This document shows, piece by piece, positions 1 to 6,976 of a stretch of DNA of 28,588 nt. A program made the translations under genes and the position numbers. Each line of letters starts with the position of its first letter. Positions within the stretch are counted from its first letter, which is position 1. This stretch comes from a virus: positions 1-28,588 of IMG/VR virus record IMGVR_UViG_3300032676_000609, one strand, 5' to 3'. The notes under the pieces were generated by a model that was not told the DNA's origin, made no database searches, and saw only the letters and a program-made list of their open reading frames with translations.

Positions 1-921
1 GCGTGGAAGGAGTGCAACAGTCAACAAAAGTTTGCCGATAAACATAAGATGAATGTACGGGCTGTTTATCAGCGACGACGAGCCTTAGAACAGCGATATG
101 GTATTAATTTAACCACCGCTCCAACAATCAATTCTCCTCTTAAAAAACTAGAACAAACCGCAGGCAATGCCCGCCGTGGAATCACCATGGAAAAGGGTCG
201 AGTTGTAGTCTTTTCAGACGCACACTTTTGGCCTGACGAAGTAACCACCGCATACAAAGCTTTGCTGATGATTATTAAAGAGTTTAAGCCTAAGGTGGTC
301 GTAGCCAACGGAGATATCTTTGACGGCTCACAAGCATCCCGCCATGCTCGTATCGGCTGGGAAAATACCCCATCGGTTAAAGAAGAGCTAGAAGCCTGCA
401 AAGAGATGATGGCAGGCATAGAAAAGGTTTCTAAAGGGGCTGAGCTAATCTGGACGCTTGGAAACCATGACGCCCGTTTTGAGACCTTTTTGTCAGCACA
501 AACCAGTATGTACGAAGGCGTATCAGGGTTTACCCTTAAAGACCACTTTCCTATGTGGAAACCCTGCTGGAGCTACTGGATTAACGAGGATACCTGCATT
601 AAACACCGCTGGAAGGGTGGTTTTGGAGCTGGTCGTGCCAATGCCCTTAATTCGGGCGTAAACATGATTACAGGCCATACACACAACTTGGCAGTCCAAC
701 CCCTTACCGATTACAATGGAACCCGCTATGGCGTTCAAACGGGCTGTCTTGCCGATCCTAATGGCGAGCAATTTTTGGCATATACTGAAGATGCTCCTAA
801 GGACTGGCGTTCTGGATTCGCATTACTGTCATTTGAGCGTAGTAGACTAATGCTTCCAGAATTAATACAGGTATGCGGCGAATCAGAGTTTGAATTTAGG
901 GGATGTATTAATCAATGTTGA
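1..921 (+). CDS. Calcineurin-like metallophosphoesterase, 5'-truncated by window edge
   Basis: Metal-dependent phosphoesterase, probably acting on a phosphodiester in nucleic acid or a nucleotide; the substrate cannot be told. Numbering from the first internal Met (base 49), the binuclear metal motifs appear in order: SDAHF (56-60), NGDIFDG (87-93), GNHD (138-141) and GHTH (209-212). The frame is open back to base 1 and the Met at 49 has no Shine-Dalgarno site, so the gene most likely starts upstream of the window. The basic segment before the catalytic domain (VYQRRRALEQRYG) may belong to an N-terminal DNA-binding part. It overlaps the next gene by 7 bases. Family confidence is high; role is inference. 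Confidence 0.88.
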   Translation, partial: AWKECNSQQKFADKHKMNVRAVYQRRRALEQRYGINLTTAPTINSPLKKLEQTAGNARRGITMEKGRVVVFSDAHFWPDEVTTAYKALLMIIKEFKPKVVVANGDIFDGSQASRHARIGWENTPSVKEELEACKEMMAGIEKVSKGAELIWTLGNHDARFETFLSAQTSMYEGVSGFTLKDHFPMWKPCWSYWINEDTCIKHRWKGGFGAGRANALNSGVNMITGHTHNLAVQPLTDYNGTRYGVQTGCLADPNGEQFLAYTEDAPKDWRSGFALLSFERSRLMLPELIQVCGESEFEFRGCINQC

Positions 922-1475
922 CGAAATATTGCTATAAATGCCAAGAAACCAAGTTTTTAGATGCTTTTGGACGTAACAAAAGTAAAAAAGACGGGTTATC
1001 TACTGAGTGCAAATTATGCAAACGTCAGGGAGATAAACAATACTATCAAGCTAATTCTGAAAAGGTAAAGCAAACTGTTGCAAAATACCGTCAAGAAAAC
1101 CCAGAAAAAGTCAGTCAAGTCAAAAAAGATTGGTACGCATTAAATAAAAAAGATGTTTATAACAAAAACAATTCTTACAGAAAATTAAATCCTGATAAAT
1201 CATATGAATATCAAAAGAAATATCGAGAGGCCAATCGTGGCAAAAGAACTGCTTGGTTAGCAAAATATAGGTCTACAAAACTGCAAGCTACGCCACCTTG
1301 GTTTGAGAAGGATTTAGTTGAAACCGTTTACATTAAAGCAAAAGAATGGGGTTTTGCGGTAGATCACGTAATACCTTTGCAGGGCGAAAACGTATGTGGA
1401 TTGCATTGCTGGGAAAACTTACAATTATTAGATCCTATGTTGAATTCTAGCAAGGGGAATAGGTTTAAAGTATGA
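915..1475 (+). CDS. HNH endonuclease with N-terminal zinc ribbon
   Basis: Predicted HNH nuclease of 186 residues. The N-terminus has two CxxC pairs (C6/C9 and C32/C35), a likely zinc-binding site. The middle is Lys/Tyr/Gln-rich and helical, as in DNA-gripping linkers of phage HNH proteins. The C-terminal core is DHVIPLQG (D150, H151) followed by N168 and N182, which fits the beta-beta-alpha metal fold. It overlaps both neighbours by a few bases and does not interrupt them. A second HNH protein with the same core lies at 25876-26319. Free-standing homing-type endonucleases of this kind are common in phages; whether this one is mobile is inference. Confidence 0.85.
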   Translation: MLTKYCYKCQETKFLDAFGRNKSKKDGLSTECKLCKRQGDKQYYQANSEKVKQTVAKYRQENPEKVSQVKKDWYALNKKDVYNKNNSYRKLNPDKSYEYQKKYREANRGKRTAWLAKYRSTKLQATPPWFEKDLVETVYIKAKEWGFAVDHVIPLQGENVCGLHCWENLQLLDPMLNSSKGNRFKV

Positions 1476-1819
1476 AATTAACACCAGCAATCCTTCAGAA
1501 TCTTTACTCTGCAATCTATTGCATGAAGCCATTTCATCGGTGGAATATGCCTTTGCCAGAGCAGGTTAAGTTTGTTGCTGATAAAGATACCGATGCTATG
1601 GGCACCTATATCTATGAAGATGGTGAGGAATTTGAGCATACGATTACCATTTCAACTGAGAAATGCGCCCATTTGAACACCGTAATCAGAGTGTTATGCC
1701 ACGAATGCATCCATATGAGCCGCTGGTCTAACGATAGATGGGCTGCTCACGATAAGGAATTTAAGCGTAGAGCCAAGGTAGTTTCGGATGAACTTGGCTT
1801 TGATCCCTTGGAGCTGTAG
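1472..1819 (+). CDS. SprT-like zinc metalloprotease
   Basis: 115-residue protein with the zinc-protease signature HECIH (H77, E78, H81) and a third candidate ligand at H93, the spacing seen in SprT-like domains. SprT/Spartan proteins cleave proteins bound to or crosslinked to DNA; the phage role is not known. The start ATG overlaps the stop of the HNH gene (ATGA), so translation is probably coupled. It is the last gene of the rightward block and is followed by a short convergent gap. Confidence 0.75.
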   Translation: MKLTPAILQNLYSAIYCMKPFHRWNMPLPEQVKFVADKDTDAMGTYIYEDGEEFEHTITISTEKCAHLNTVIRVLCHECIHMSRWSNDRWAAHDKEFKRRAKVVSDELGFDPLEL

Positions 1820-1873
1820 AATACCAACGGGGGTAGCGGCGCCCTCCTCTGCGTCCAGACCTTCGGTCGCCCC
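1820..1873. terminator. GC-rich convergent intergenic segment, possible bidirectional terminator
   Basis: The 54 bases between the convergent genes are much richer in G and C than their surroundings. They begin with GGGGG and end with CCCCC, and contain a small hairpin GACC-TTC-GGTC. There is no clean T-run on either strand, so a rho-independent terminator is only suggested. Confidence 0.3.
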
Positions 1874-2161
1874 CTACTTTATTTCAATGTGCCCGTTTTG
1901 AAACAGCCAGCCAATAGTTGAGCGGTGTGCTTCTTCCCATATTTCAATACGGCGAGCCTTGGTGTACTTCGCACCTTGGTCGAGTTCCATGTGGCACGAG
2001 TAGCAGAGTGCCGATATTCGAAAATCATCTGCTTTAATTCCTCTGCCTTTACCGTCTCGAAGCTGATTACTGTGCGCTGCAACCACTGTTCCATCGGATC
2101 TACCGCAGTGCTGGCATGGGGATTGTCTAACAATTTCTAATAACCTCTTATTTCTGTACAT
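1874..2161 (-). CDS. YbcO/DUF1364-like HNH-type nuclease
   Basis: 95-residue protein resembling the lambdoid YbcO / DUF1364 family, predicted nucleases of recombination regions. Visible features are C16 and C19, then AAHSNQ with H30, then CYSCH (C53, C56, H57) with D61: a Cys4-type zinc site around a degenerate HNH core. Length matches the family. It is the last gene of the long leftward operon and overlaps the preceding wHTH gene by 14 bases. Its position with RusA, ERF and exonuclease in the same genome agrees with a role in processing recombination intermediates. Confidence 0.7.
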   Translation of the reverse strand: MYRNKRLLEIVRQSPCQHCGRSDGTVVAAHSNQLRDGKGRGIKADDFRISALCYSCHMELDQGAKYTKARRIEIWEEAHRSTIGWLFQNGHIEIK

Positions 2162-2411
2162 CTATCATCTTTCTGATATATAGCCCTGCTATATCCAGTG
2201 GGGTTAAATTCTTTACAGGCTTTTGCATAACGTGGTTTTCTGACACCTGCCAGCCACCTTCTTGAGTCTTTACGATAGATCCTGAGTCTGCCAAATTGCG
2301 TAAATGCAGCCCTAGAGAAGATCTTTTAATCAACAGATCCTCTTGCAATTTCTCGGTCTTTGATCCCGGGAACTTGGTCAAGTAGGAAATAATCCGTTTC
2401 TTTTGGTCCAT
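2148..2411 (-). CDS. Small winged-helix DNA-binding protein
   Basis: 87 residues. Positions about 3-55 read as a winged helix: KKRIISYLTKF (helix 1), TEKLQEDL (helix 2), SSLGLHLRNLADSGSIV (recognition helix and turn), then a wing with GGWQV. This pattern is typical of MarR/ArsR-like folds; the target is unknown. There is no obvious SD before the ATG, and the first 86 bases overlap another leftward frame (2326-2511), so either translation is coupled or the true product arises by frameshift. Confidence 0.55.
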   Translation of the reverse strand: MDQKKRIISYLTKFPGSKTEKLQEDLLIKRSSLGLHLRNLADSGSIVKTQEGGWQVSENHVMQKPVKNLTPLDIAGLYIRKMIDVQK

Positions 2412-2511
2412 AATATAAATATACTGATCCGTCTTCTAAAACTTGGTAATTTGGCATTGAGACTCCACCCAGCTTGAGAGCCAGTATGATCTCCTCTAGT
2501 TCCTCTATCAT
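2326..2511 (-). CDS. Small hypothetical protein overlapping the wHTH gene
   Basis: 61 residues, not recognised. The first 36 residues look protein-like (a helix, then YQVLEDGSVYLYYGPK, a beta-hairpin pattern); the tail lies out of frame over the wHTH gene. It starts 5 bases after the stop of the 38-residue gene upstream, which supports translation here. The real protein could be the N-terminal part joined by a +1 shift to the wHTH frame near CCAAAAGAAA. Either frame alone is possible. Confidence 0.4.
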   Translation of the reverse strand: MIEELEEIILALKLGGVSMPNYQVLEDGSVYLYYGPKETDYFLLDQVPGIKDREIARGSVD

Positions 2512-2516
2512 ATCGC

Positions 2517-2633
2517 TTAATTTCTGTGGTAGACGTCTTTGGGGTTATTCAACATTGATTTAATAAGATCTTCTATATTAAAGAAGTATTGAATAACTTT
2601 CAATCCATTTTCTTGATAAATTGTAAAGCTCAT
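2517..2633 (-). CDS. Hypothetical 38-residue protein
   Basis: Short open frame with an ATG sharing one base with the upstream stop (TGATG), reading MSFTIYQENGLKV and ending YHRN. It fills the gap between two neighbours (5 bases to the next start) and has a weak GAAGA SD. It has a hydrophobic/aromatic centre (IQYFFNI). Function unknown; the call rests on packing in the operon. Confidence 0.45.
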   Translation of the reverse strand: MSFTIYQENGLKVIQYFFNIEDLIKSMLNNPKDVYHRN

Positions 2634-2818
2634 CAATCTTCAATCTGGTGGTATGTATCACCAATTCCGTGGGCGCGTTCGATGGCGCGGGCAAACTCAA
2701 CTTCGTCATTGCTGGGATCGCCCCACCCGAATACTGCGTTAAATATCTCGCTGATTTGTCGCTCTGTCAACGGGGTACGTTGCGCATCTAATCGGTCTTG
2801 TGTGGTGAAGGTGGTCAT
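2633..2818 (-). CDS. Small hypothetical protein with ISEIFNA...FARAIE module
   Basis: 61 residues. The segment LTERQISEIFNAVFGWGD...VEFARAIERAHGI follows the same plan as LTDDEIDHVWFNYGWGS...MKFARAIL in the gene at 8622 and LTDEEI...VGFARAIL in the gene at 8828. They probably share one small helical module, although this copy lacks the KAQEK tail. Its start lies in the junction repeat GTGCC..AAGAGAAATGA (4-base overlap with the upstream gene). Function unknown. Confidence 0.6.
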   Translation of the reverse strand: MTTFTTQDRLDAQRTPLTERQISEIFNAVFGWGDPSNDEVEFARAIERAHGIGDTYHQIED

Positions 2819-3024
2819 TTCTCTTGTGCCTTTTCTAATAATTCGTCAAGCATCATATTTCCTAAGTTTTCGTAACTTTTTATTTTGTTTTTCAACGCCT
2901 CTATTTCAGCTTGTTGCTGGCGTAGCATGGTGGCTACTAAACCCCGATAATGCTCTTGTGATGTAAGCATTATGTCAACAACGCTATCATCTTCAATCCA
3001 ATCAGCTAGTTCATTTGCGTTCAT
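2815..3024 (-). CDS. Small coiled-coil protein, paralogue of the 8828-9187 gene, ends KAQEK
   Basis: 69 residues. The N-terminus MNANELAD is identical to that of the protein at 8828-9187, as is the segment QQAEIEALK, and the DNA of these parts is nearly identical. The middle (25-65) is a predicted helical coiled coil. It ends with the KAQEK stop junction shared by four genes. It overlaps the upstream gene by ATGA. Function unknown; the mosaic identity suggests recombination between the two loci. Confidence 0.65.
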   Translation of the reverse strand: MNANELADWIEDDSVVDIMLTSQEHYRGLVATMLRQQQAEIEALKNKIKSYENLGNMMLDELLEKAQEK

Positions 3025-3308
3025 AGGTATTTCTTAGCGCCTGTCATAATAAAGTAATTGGCATCGTAGGATCGCAGATCCCCGTCATTCCAAATAATGA
3101 ATACTCTTTCGCTTTCCATAACCCAACATCCTAAGAATGATTCCCCACTCTTTAAATAAGAATAGGCAACCCAAGATTTTTCTTTAGACTTACATGGGAC
3201 ATTAGTCAAAGCAATGGATCCGCCACCCCTATTTGGCATCTCCGCTATTACTCCTGCGCTTGCGTTTAGGCACCACAGCAGCGATACCGCCATCAGTAAT
3301 CTTTTCAT
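3021..3308 (-). CDS. Small exported (periplasmic) hypothetical protein
   Basis: 95 residues with a clear Sec signal peptide: MKR, a hydrophobic core LLMAVSLLWCL and an ASA cleavage site at 16-18. The mature part is about 77 residues and has two cysteines (C39, C61) that could form a disulfide in the periplasm. The start has an ideal SD (GAGGAG, 7 bases before ATG). Such small secreted proteins are frequent in phages; a host-envelope role is possible but not shown. It overlaps the upstream frame by 80 bases, unusual for this operon. Confidence 0.7.
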   Translation of the reverse strand: MKRLLMAVSLLWCLNASAGVIAEMPNRGGGSIALTNVPCKSKEKSWVAYSYLKSGESFLGCWVMESERVFIIWNDGDLRSYDANYFIMTGAKKYL

Positions 3309-3402
3309 TTTCTAGCTCCTCTATAAGCTCATCTGCAATATTTACGGCAATCCTAGGCGTAGCTCCACCCACAATGGCAAAGCAAGCCGCTAAAAATCTC
3401 AT
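3229..3402 (-). CDS. Hypothetical 57-residue protein, hydrophobic N-terminus and basic tail
   Basis: Start placed at the ATG that forms a 4-base ATGA overlap with the upstream stop, rather than at a GTG 21 bases earlier. Residues 1-25 are hydrophobic (MRFLAACFAIVGGA), the middle is an acidic helix (ADELIEELENEK) and the tail is basic (PKRKRRS). The SD of the next gene lies inside this one. Not recognised. The 80-base overlap with a convincing downstream gene lowers confidence. Confidence 0.45.
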   Translation of the reverse strand: MRFLAACFAIVGGATPRIAVNIADELIEELENEKITDGGIAAVVPKRKRRSNSGDAK

Positions 3403-3824
3403 GTATTCTTTGTCGTTTTCCACTCTTTATACTCCGCATAGATATCTTTAAGCGCCTTTTGAGCGGCTAGGTTAGTCTTGATTTCAGATCTAGAGCTAAC
3501 GACTAAATAATTTTGCATCCATTCAACACATTCTGCTTCAGTCTTTTGGAATAGGCTTCCTTCTTCGTGCAAGAATTCCCAAAAGTCTTTATCTCGGCAA
3601 AGCATTCCTGCTAGCTTAACCATTTGAGCGCCCGCAAACTCTTCACGGTTTAATGGCTCTTCATTATCGTTAAGCCTAACCATAACAACCATATACCTGG
3701 CACCCACAAAATCCCGCATAATCTCATCAGGAAGATCATCTGGATGGATAGCTAACGTCATAGCATACCCATCCTTAGTCTGCTTAAGAGCTACCTTTTT
3801 AGCTTCAAACTGACTAGTCTCCAT
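3399..3824 (-). CDS. Hypothetical protein of the recombination module
   Basis: 141 residues, soluble, no known motif recognised. The N-terminal 60 residues alternate as beta strands (VALKQTKDGYAMTLAIHPDDLP, ARYMVVMVRLND) and the rest is helical. It follows the SSB-like gene with a one-base overlap (its ATG shares a base with the upstream TAA). The position directly after ERF and the SSB-like protein suggests an accessory role in DNA recombination or replication, by context only. Confidence 0.7.
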   Translation of the reverse strand: METSQFEAKKVALKQTKDGYAMTLAIHPDDLPDEIMRDFVGARYMVVMVRLNDNEEPLNREEFAGAQMVKLAGMLCRDKDFWEFLHEEGSLFQKTEAECVEWMQNYLVVSSRSEIKTNLAAQKALKDIYAEYKEWKTTKNT

Positions 3825-4099
3825 TACTCATCCCATGGATCTTTTGCAGAAGATTGTGCTTGCTCATCGGGCTTAACATATGTGTTAACTTTTACATTTA
3901 ATACATTGCGCTCGCCGTTACGAGTGTTTACCTTACCCTTCCAAAGATCTAGTTTAAGCTCTACTTCACCATTCTTAGACTTTTCAATTAAGTCTTGTAG
4001 AAACGCTTTCTCAAACAACATAGAGCCTGCAAAGTCTGGTGCCTTTGGGTGCTTTTTCTCTTGGTTGTGCCACATGGTTCCTTGATTTGGATAGTCCAT
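3824..4099 (-). CDS. Possible single-stranded DNA-binding protein
   Basis: 91 residues. After MDYPNQGTMWHNQEKK the protein has two strand-like stretches rich in Lys (GEVELKLDLWKGK, NVLNVKVNTYVKP) and ends in an acidic tip, KDPWDE. A short beta-rich core with an acidic C-terminal tip is the plan of SSB proteins, and the gene lies directly after ERF with a strong SD (GAAGGAG). No family signature is decisive, so SSB is an inference from layout and neighbours. Confidence 0.55.
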   Translation of the reverse strand: MDYPNQGTMWHNQEKKHPKAPDFAGSMLFEKAFLQDLIEKSKNGEVELKLDLWKGKVNTRNGERNVLNVKVNTYVKPDEQAQSSAKDPWDE

Positions 4100-4102
4100 T
4101 TA

Positions 4103-4792
4103 TTACTCCTTCGCTAGTGCTTTTTTGGTTTCTGAAAATTTACTCATTAATTCTGAATAAGCGGGTTCATCTTTGGCTTTAAAGATGTCAAAGACTGACC
4201 GATTATTTTTGAATATGTTTGCTACATCGTCTGATGTTGATGCAGTCTCTAATAATACATTAGCGCCTGCTATAAGCCCTTTAATCCACTCAGGAGAGCC
4301 TTCTTCACCCTCTGGTATCAAATGCCATTCCTTGCTTGTTTTAATGGCTTTCTCAACGGCTTTCTCTGGAGCAGGGATATTAGACACTTTAGGTGCTTGT
4401 ATAATAACTGGTGTTTCTTTTCCAGTCAATGGCTCTAATGCGTCATGCTCCACAATCTCAAATGCATTGACCCATAAATAGCGACGCAGATAGGTTTGCA
4501 CTGCGCCCAAGTTTTGAACATCGTGGCAGCCTTTTAATGCAGCGCTAGACATAGGAGATGTAAATGTAGCAAAGCTACCATCATCTGTATCATAAATGGT
4601 TAGATATGCATCTTCTTTATTAAACGCTACCACTCCGCACATGCCAACCTTTTGGCAAATATTTTGGATCTCTGGCAAAAAGTCACCCAACTCAAAGTAA
4701 TAGTAGTTGGCAAACTTATTGTGTCCAGACTTCTTTAGTTTTGTATTCTGAAGCATTATTCGTGCTTCTTGTAACTTTTTATAAATACTCAT
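4103..4792 (-). CDS. erf: ERF-family single-strand annealing recombinase
   Basis: 229-residue protein with the ERF signature: an N-terminal helix (KLQEARIMLQNTKLKKSG), NYYYFELGDFLPEI, and the conserved block GAVQTYLRRYLW (96-107) followed by NAFEIVEHDA. ERF proteins anneal complementary single strands for phage recombination and genome circularisation. The C-terminal third is variable, as in the family. It sits between DUF3310 and an SSB-like gene, with the PD-(D/E)XK exonuclease four genes upstream: a complete exonuclease / annealing protein module. Confidence 0.88.
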   Translation of the reverse strand: MSIYKKLQEARIMLQNTKLKKSGHNKFANYYYFELGDFLPEIQNICQKVGMCGVVAFNKEDAYLTIYDTDDGSFATFTSPMSSAALKGCHDVQNLGAVQTYLRRYLWVNAFEIVEHDALEPLTGKETPVIIQAPKVSNIPAPEKAVEKAIKTSKEWHLIPEGEEGSPEWIKGLIAGANVLLETASTSDDVANIFKNNRSVFDIFKAKDEPAYSELMSKFSETKKALAKE

Positions 4793-5034
4793 TTATCGTG
4801 TTCCTCTTTCAGTTTTCTTAAGTTTTCTACTTCAATTAGTTTCTGTGCGTAGTGAATAACTTTTTCAAGATCCTGTATCCCGCCTTTCCTGCGCCAGCGA
4901 GTCGTGTACTTAATAATGTTTCCTTCAAGGTATCCCAGCCCATTAGCCACAATATAATCCCAAGGCTGAATGGCATTGTCAGAATAATGAGTACCGGCAA
5001 CCTGATATTCATTGGCTTTTATCTTGTTATCCAT
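4789..5034 (-). CDS. DUF3310 protein
   Basis: 81 residues matching the DUF3310 family: HYSDNAIQPWDYIVANGLG, then YLEGNIIKYTTRWRRKGG, then DLEKVIHYAQKLIE. The family is widespread in phages, usually beside DNA metabolism genes, and its biochemical role is not settled. It overlaps ERF by ATGA, so the two are probably translated together. Confidence 0.85.
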   Translation of the reverse strand: MDNKIKANEYQVAGTHYSDNAIQPWDYIVANGLGYLEGNIIKYTTRWRRKGGIQDLEKVIHYAQKLIEVENLRKLKEEHDK

Positions 5035-5243
5035 GCGTAGAGTCCCGATCCAAAGATTGAAAATGCAACCACAAACAGTGCCGCAAATATTGCAATCTCC
5101 TGTAAGTAATGCTTTGTTCGGTCATAATCCGTCTCACATCTCCAGATAGGTGTTGCATAATCTGCATCTCTAAATGCTTCGGATAATGATCTAGCGGTTG
5201 TTGTATATCTTCTGTACCCCATGACAAATTGTTCATAGCTCAT
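5019..5243 (-). CDS. Small membrane protein with one C-terminal transmembrane helix
   Basis: 74 residues. Residues 1-48 are soluble and charged; about 49-71 (IAIFAALFVVAFSIFGSGLYAWI) form one transmembrane helix, so it is probably tail-anchored with the N-terminus in the cytoplasm. SD AAGAGA precedes the ATG. It overlaps the DUF3310 start by 16 bases. An alternative frame over the same bases was rejected. Function unknown; no endolysin is nearby, so a holin role is not supported. Confidence 0.65.
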   Translation of the reverse strand: MSYEQFVMGYRRYTTTARSLSEAFRDADYATPIWRCETDYDRTKHYLQEIAIFAALFVVAFSIFGSGLYAWITR

Positions 5244-5252
5244 TTTTTTCTC

Positions 5253-5459
5253 TTACAGTTTTGAGATTCTAGTAAAGTATGCGCCAAGTCGTGCTTGAAT
5301 TAACTTAACATCATCCCAGTAAGCGCTTGTCTTTGTTTCCAACAATGGCTTAACTTTTAGCTTGTGCATAATAAACTCTTTGCTTAATGTTACGCCAAGC
5401 TCTTCGCTTAATTGACCTGTTACGATTGGTGTGTTTTTAATTTCAACTTGCTTTCTCAT
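5253..5459 (-). CDS. Hypothetical 68-residue basic protein
   Basis: Starts MRKQVEIKNTPIVTGQLSEELG and contains a helical segment LSKEFIMHKLKVKPLLE, which could be a small DNA-binding domain, although no helix-turn-helix is clear. It overlaps the end of the exonuclease gene by 17 bases. A role with the exonuclease/ERF set is suggested only by position. Confidence 0.6.
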   Translation of the reverse strand: MRKQVEIKNTPIVTGQLSEELGVTLSKEFIMHKLKVKPLLETKTSAYWDDVKLIQARLGAYFTRISKL

Positions 5460-6333
5460 TTTGTTTCTCCTCTAAGTAAGATTTGTATTGGTCACAAAAT
5501 TCAGACACTGGACAAAAGTTTGCACAACGGGTGCGCTCACCTTCTCTAACTTCTAGAGCATATCCTTTGCCTGCTTTTTCTAACGCTTCTTCGGCTTCCT
5601 CTAAATCTGCATGGACAGACTTTGCCCGTGCAGCTCCCTCCTTCTTAACCGCATAAGTTGTAGGCTTTTCCCACATCTCATCCGGTGTACATAATGGTAG
5701 CACTTCTCCAGTCTCCATGGCGAATAACCCTTCTGACTGAATATGTATTCTATTACGAATAAATTCTTCTCGTTGCTCCATAGGCCATAGAGTAATCGGA
5801 ATTGTTTCCACTTGGCATTGGGGATAACCCTCACGAGTCTTGGCATCCCTACGATTCCAATCACGGATGATAGCGATGATGGCTAGCTTAACTACTGGCG
5901 TCTTTTTAACCTTCTCGACTAACCAAGCATAGATATTGAGCTGTTGCTCCCACTCAATCTTCTCGTTCATGACAGACCATACGCCTACATTCTTGTAGTC
6001 GTTAATCTCTATGCCATCAGGATGTACAATTTGCAGGTCAATAGCGCCAGAAATATGCCAACCATCAAGTACTTCATGTAGTCTTTGCTCAACAATGTGG
6101 TTAGCATCTTTCCCATGCTCCAATACTCCGTGAATTGCGGTTCCAATAATAGACCAAATCATATCGGACACATCGGTCTCAATCTGATCGTCATACTTTT
6201 TCTTAAGCTGGACTATGCGTGGACTATTGAGAAGCTCAGTAGCCGATACGTGTGCCTTCCCCTTTGTGTAAGCAGGACGCTTAGCCACATTGAGAAAAGT
6301 TTGCGGAAGATTATACTTGTTCGTTATCTTCAT
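5443..6333 (-). CDS. PD-(D/E)XK nuclease (Cas4/AddB-type exonuclease) with four-cysteine cluster
   Basis: 296 residues. Motifs of the RecB/Cas4-like nuclease fold: GTAIHGVLEHG (64-74), the metal-binding Asp D99 in SGAIDL, the catalytic pair D112-Y-K114, and QLNIYAWL (131-138). Four cysteines (C215, C270, C274, C280, the last three in CANFCPVSEFC) match the placement of an iron-sulfur or zinc cluster in Cas4-like phage exonucleases. It should resect duplex ends to make single strands for the ERF protein encoded downstream. The 5' end overlaps a 56-residue gene. Confidence 0.85.
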   Translation of the reverse strand: MKITNKYNLPQTFLNVAKRPAYTKGKAHVSATELLNSPRIVQLKKKYDDQIETDVSDMIWSIIGTAIHGVLEHGKDANHIVEQRLHEVLDGWHISGAIDLQIVHPDGIEINDYKNVGVWSVMNEKIEWEQQLNIYAWLVEKVKKTPVVKLAIIAIIRDWNRRDAKTREGYPQCQVETIPITLWPMEQREEFIRNRIHIQSEGLFAMETGEVLPLCTPDEMWEKPTTYAVKKEGAARAKSVHADLEEAEEALEKAGKGYALEVREGERTRCANFCPVSEFCDQYKSYLEEKQNEKAS

Positions 6334-6481
6334 TCTTTATCCATGAAGCAGTAATCACCGCAATCTGAGCCATTTCTAGCAATAAAGCCTCTGCTTCATC
6401 CTTTTTGTTTTTAAGCAGCAACTCATAAACTGATCTTAAAGACTTATCTAATCTTAAAAATGCTTCACTGTAATCTACCAT
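6311..6481 (-). CDS. Hypothetical 56-residue helical protein
   Basis: Frame beginning MVDYSEAFLRLDKSLRS and ending KNEDNEQV. It has an excellent SD (GAGGAG, 6 bases before ATG) and short overlaps with both neighbours (17 bases with the gene before it, 23 with the exonuclease), which fits this operon. It is predicted to be all helix. Function unknown; the short length and strong SD suggest a co-translated partner of the exonuclease, but this is inference. Confidence 0.65.
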   Translation of the reverse strand: MVDYSEAFLRLDKSLRSVYELLLKNKKDEAEALLLEMAQIAVITASWIKNEDNEQV

Positions 6482-6833
6482 TGCTTTCTCCTCTGTATCC
6501 TACTCTGTTTCCGTTGTTGTCGTAGTAGTTTTGAACACCACTAGGACTGATTGTTTCATAGCCAATACGACTTCCGCTATTATCGTAAACCCCACTGTAC
6601 GGATTTACAGTACTGTTGTGATAGTCCATTGGGCTGTTATTAAAATTTTGCGGGCTGTTATTATAGTTCAACTCGCTATTTTTAAAGTTCATAGGACTGT
6701 TATCCCATAAGGTTTGGCTACATGCTAATTTAGCATGTGTACCAATATATAGCCCAACTATACAGCCGATAATCCCAATCAAAGATCCAGACCAATAGCC
6801 CTGCCAATACGCTCTTTGCCAATCATTTTTCAT
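6465..6833 (-). CDS. Membrane-anchored Asn/Ser/Tyr heptad-repeat protein
   Basis: 122 residues. One transmembrane helix near 16-32 (GSLIGIIGCIVGLYIG, Gly-rich) is followed by five exact 7-residue repeats at 45-79: NSPMNFK, NSELNYN, NSPQNFN, NSPMDYH, NSTVNPY (pattern N-S-x-x-N/D-F/Y-x). Then come two copies of Y-D-N-x-G-x-R-I/V-G-Y (83-92 and 104-113). The repeats suggest a regular beta structure exposed outside the inner membrane. Proteins with NSPxN repeats occur in other phages and bacteria without a firm function. Confidence 0.75.
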   Translation of the reverse strand: MKNDWQRAYWQGYWSGSLIGIIGCIVGLYIGTHAKLACSQTLWDNSPMNFKNSELNYNNSPQNFNNSPMDYHNSTVNPYSGVYDNSGSRIGYETISPSGVQNYYDNNGNRVGYRGESNGRLQ

Positions 6834-6976
6834 TTTGTCGCCATCATATAAAGACCCACATTAGCAGCAGAATAAGCACAGTAGGTAATGCATAAAGCAA
6901 CATTCCCTTTAAACCCTTGCTCCAGTCCGATGTACGCATAAATTAACCCTGTAACAATAATTAACCAAGAACTCAT
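6830..6976 (-). CDS. Hypothetical 48-residue two-helix membrane protein
   Basis: Frame MSSWLIIVTGLIYAYIG, then EQGFKGN, then VALCITYCAYSAANVGLYMM. The two hydrophobic stretches around a short polar turn look like a helical hairpin. The SD is strong (AAGGAG, 7 bases before ATG). It has 4-base ATGA overlaps with both the glycosyltransferase before it and the repeat protein after it, strong evidence for a real gene. Function unknown; two small membrane proteins in a row may act together. Confidence 0.7.
   Translation of the reverse strand: MSSWLIIVTGLIYAYIGLEQGFKGNVALCITYCAYSAANVGLYMMATK

Noticed and set aside
69-419. Leftward open frame of 116 codons under the metallophosphoesterase gene
   Set aside because: Lies antisense to a gene with complete catalytic motifs; its own translation shows no domain and no SD.
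915-1475. Group I intron around the HNH gene
   Set aside because: Neighbouring genes are complete and overlap it; no intron core or split gene is visible.
2589-2966. Rightward open frame of 125 codons
   Set aside because: It runs antisense to three coupled leftward genes and has no SD; a shadow of them.
5027-5236. Alternative leftward frame of 69 codons over the small membrane protein
   Set aside because: The frame at 5019-5243 has a good SD and a clean membrane helix; this one has neither.
5019-5243. Holin assignment for the small membrane protein
   Set aside because: No endolysin or spanin gene nearby and only one C-terminal membrane helix.
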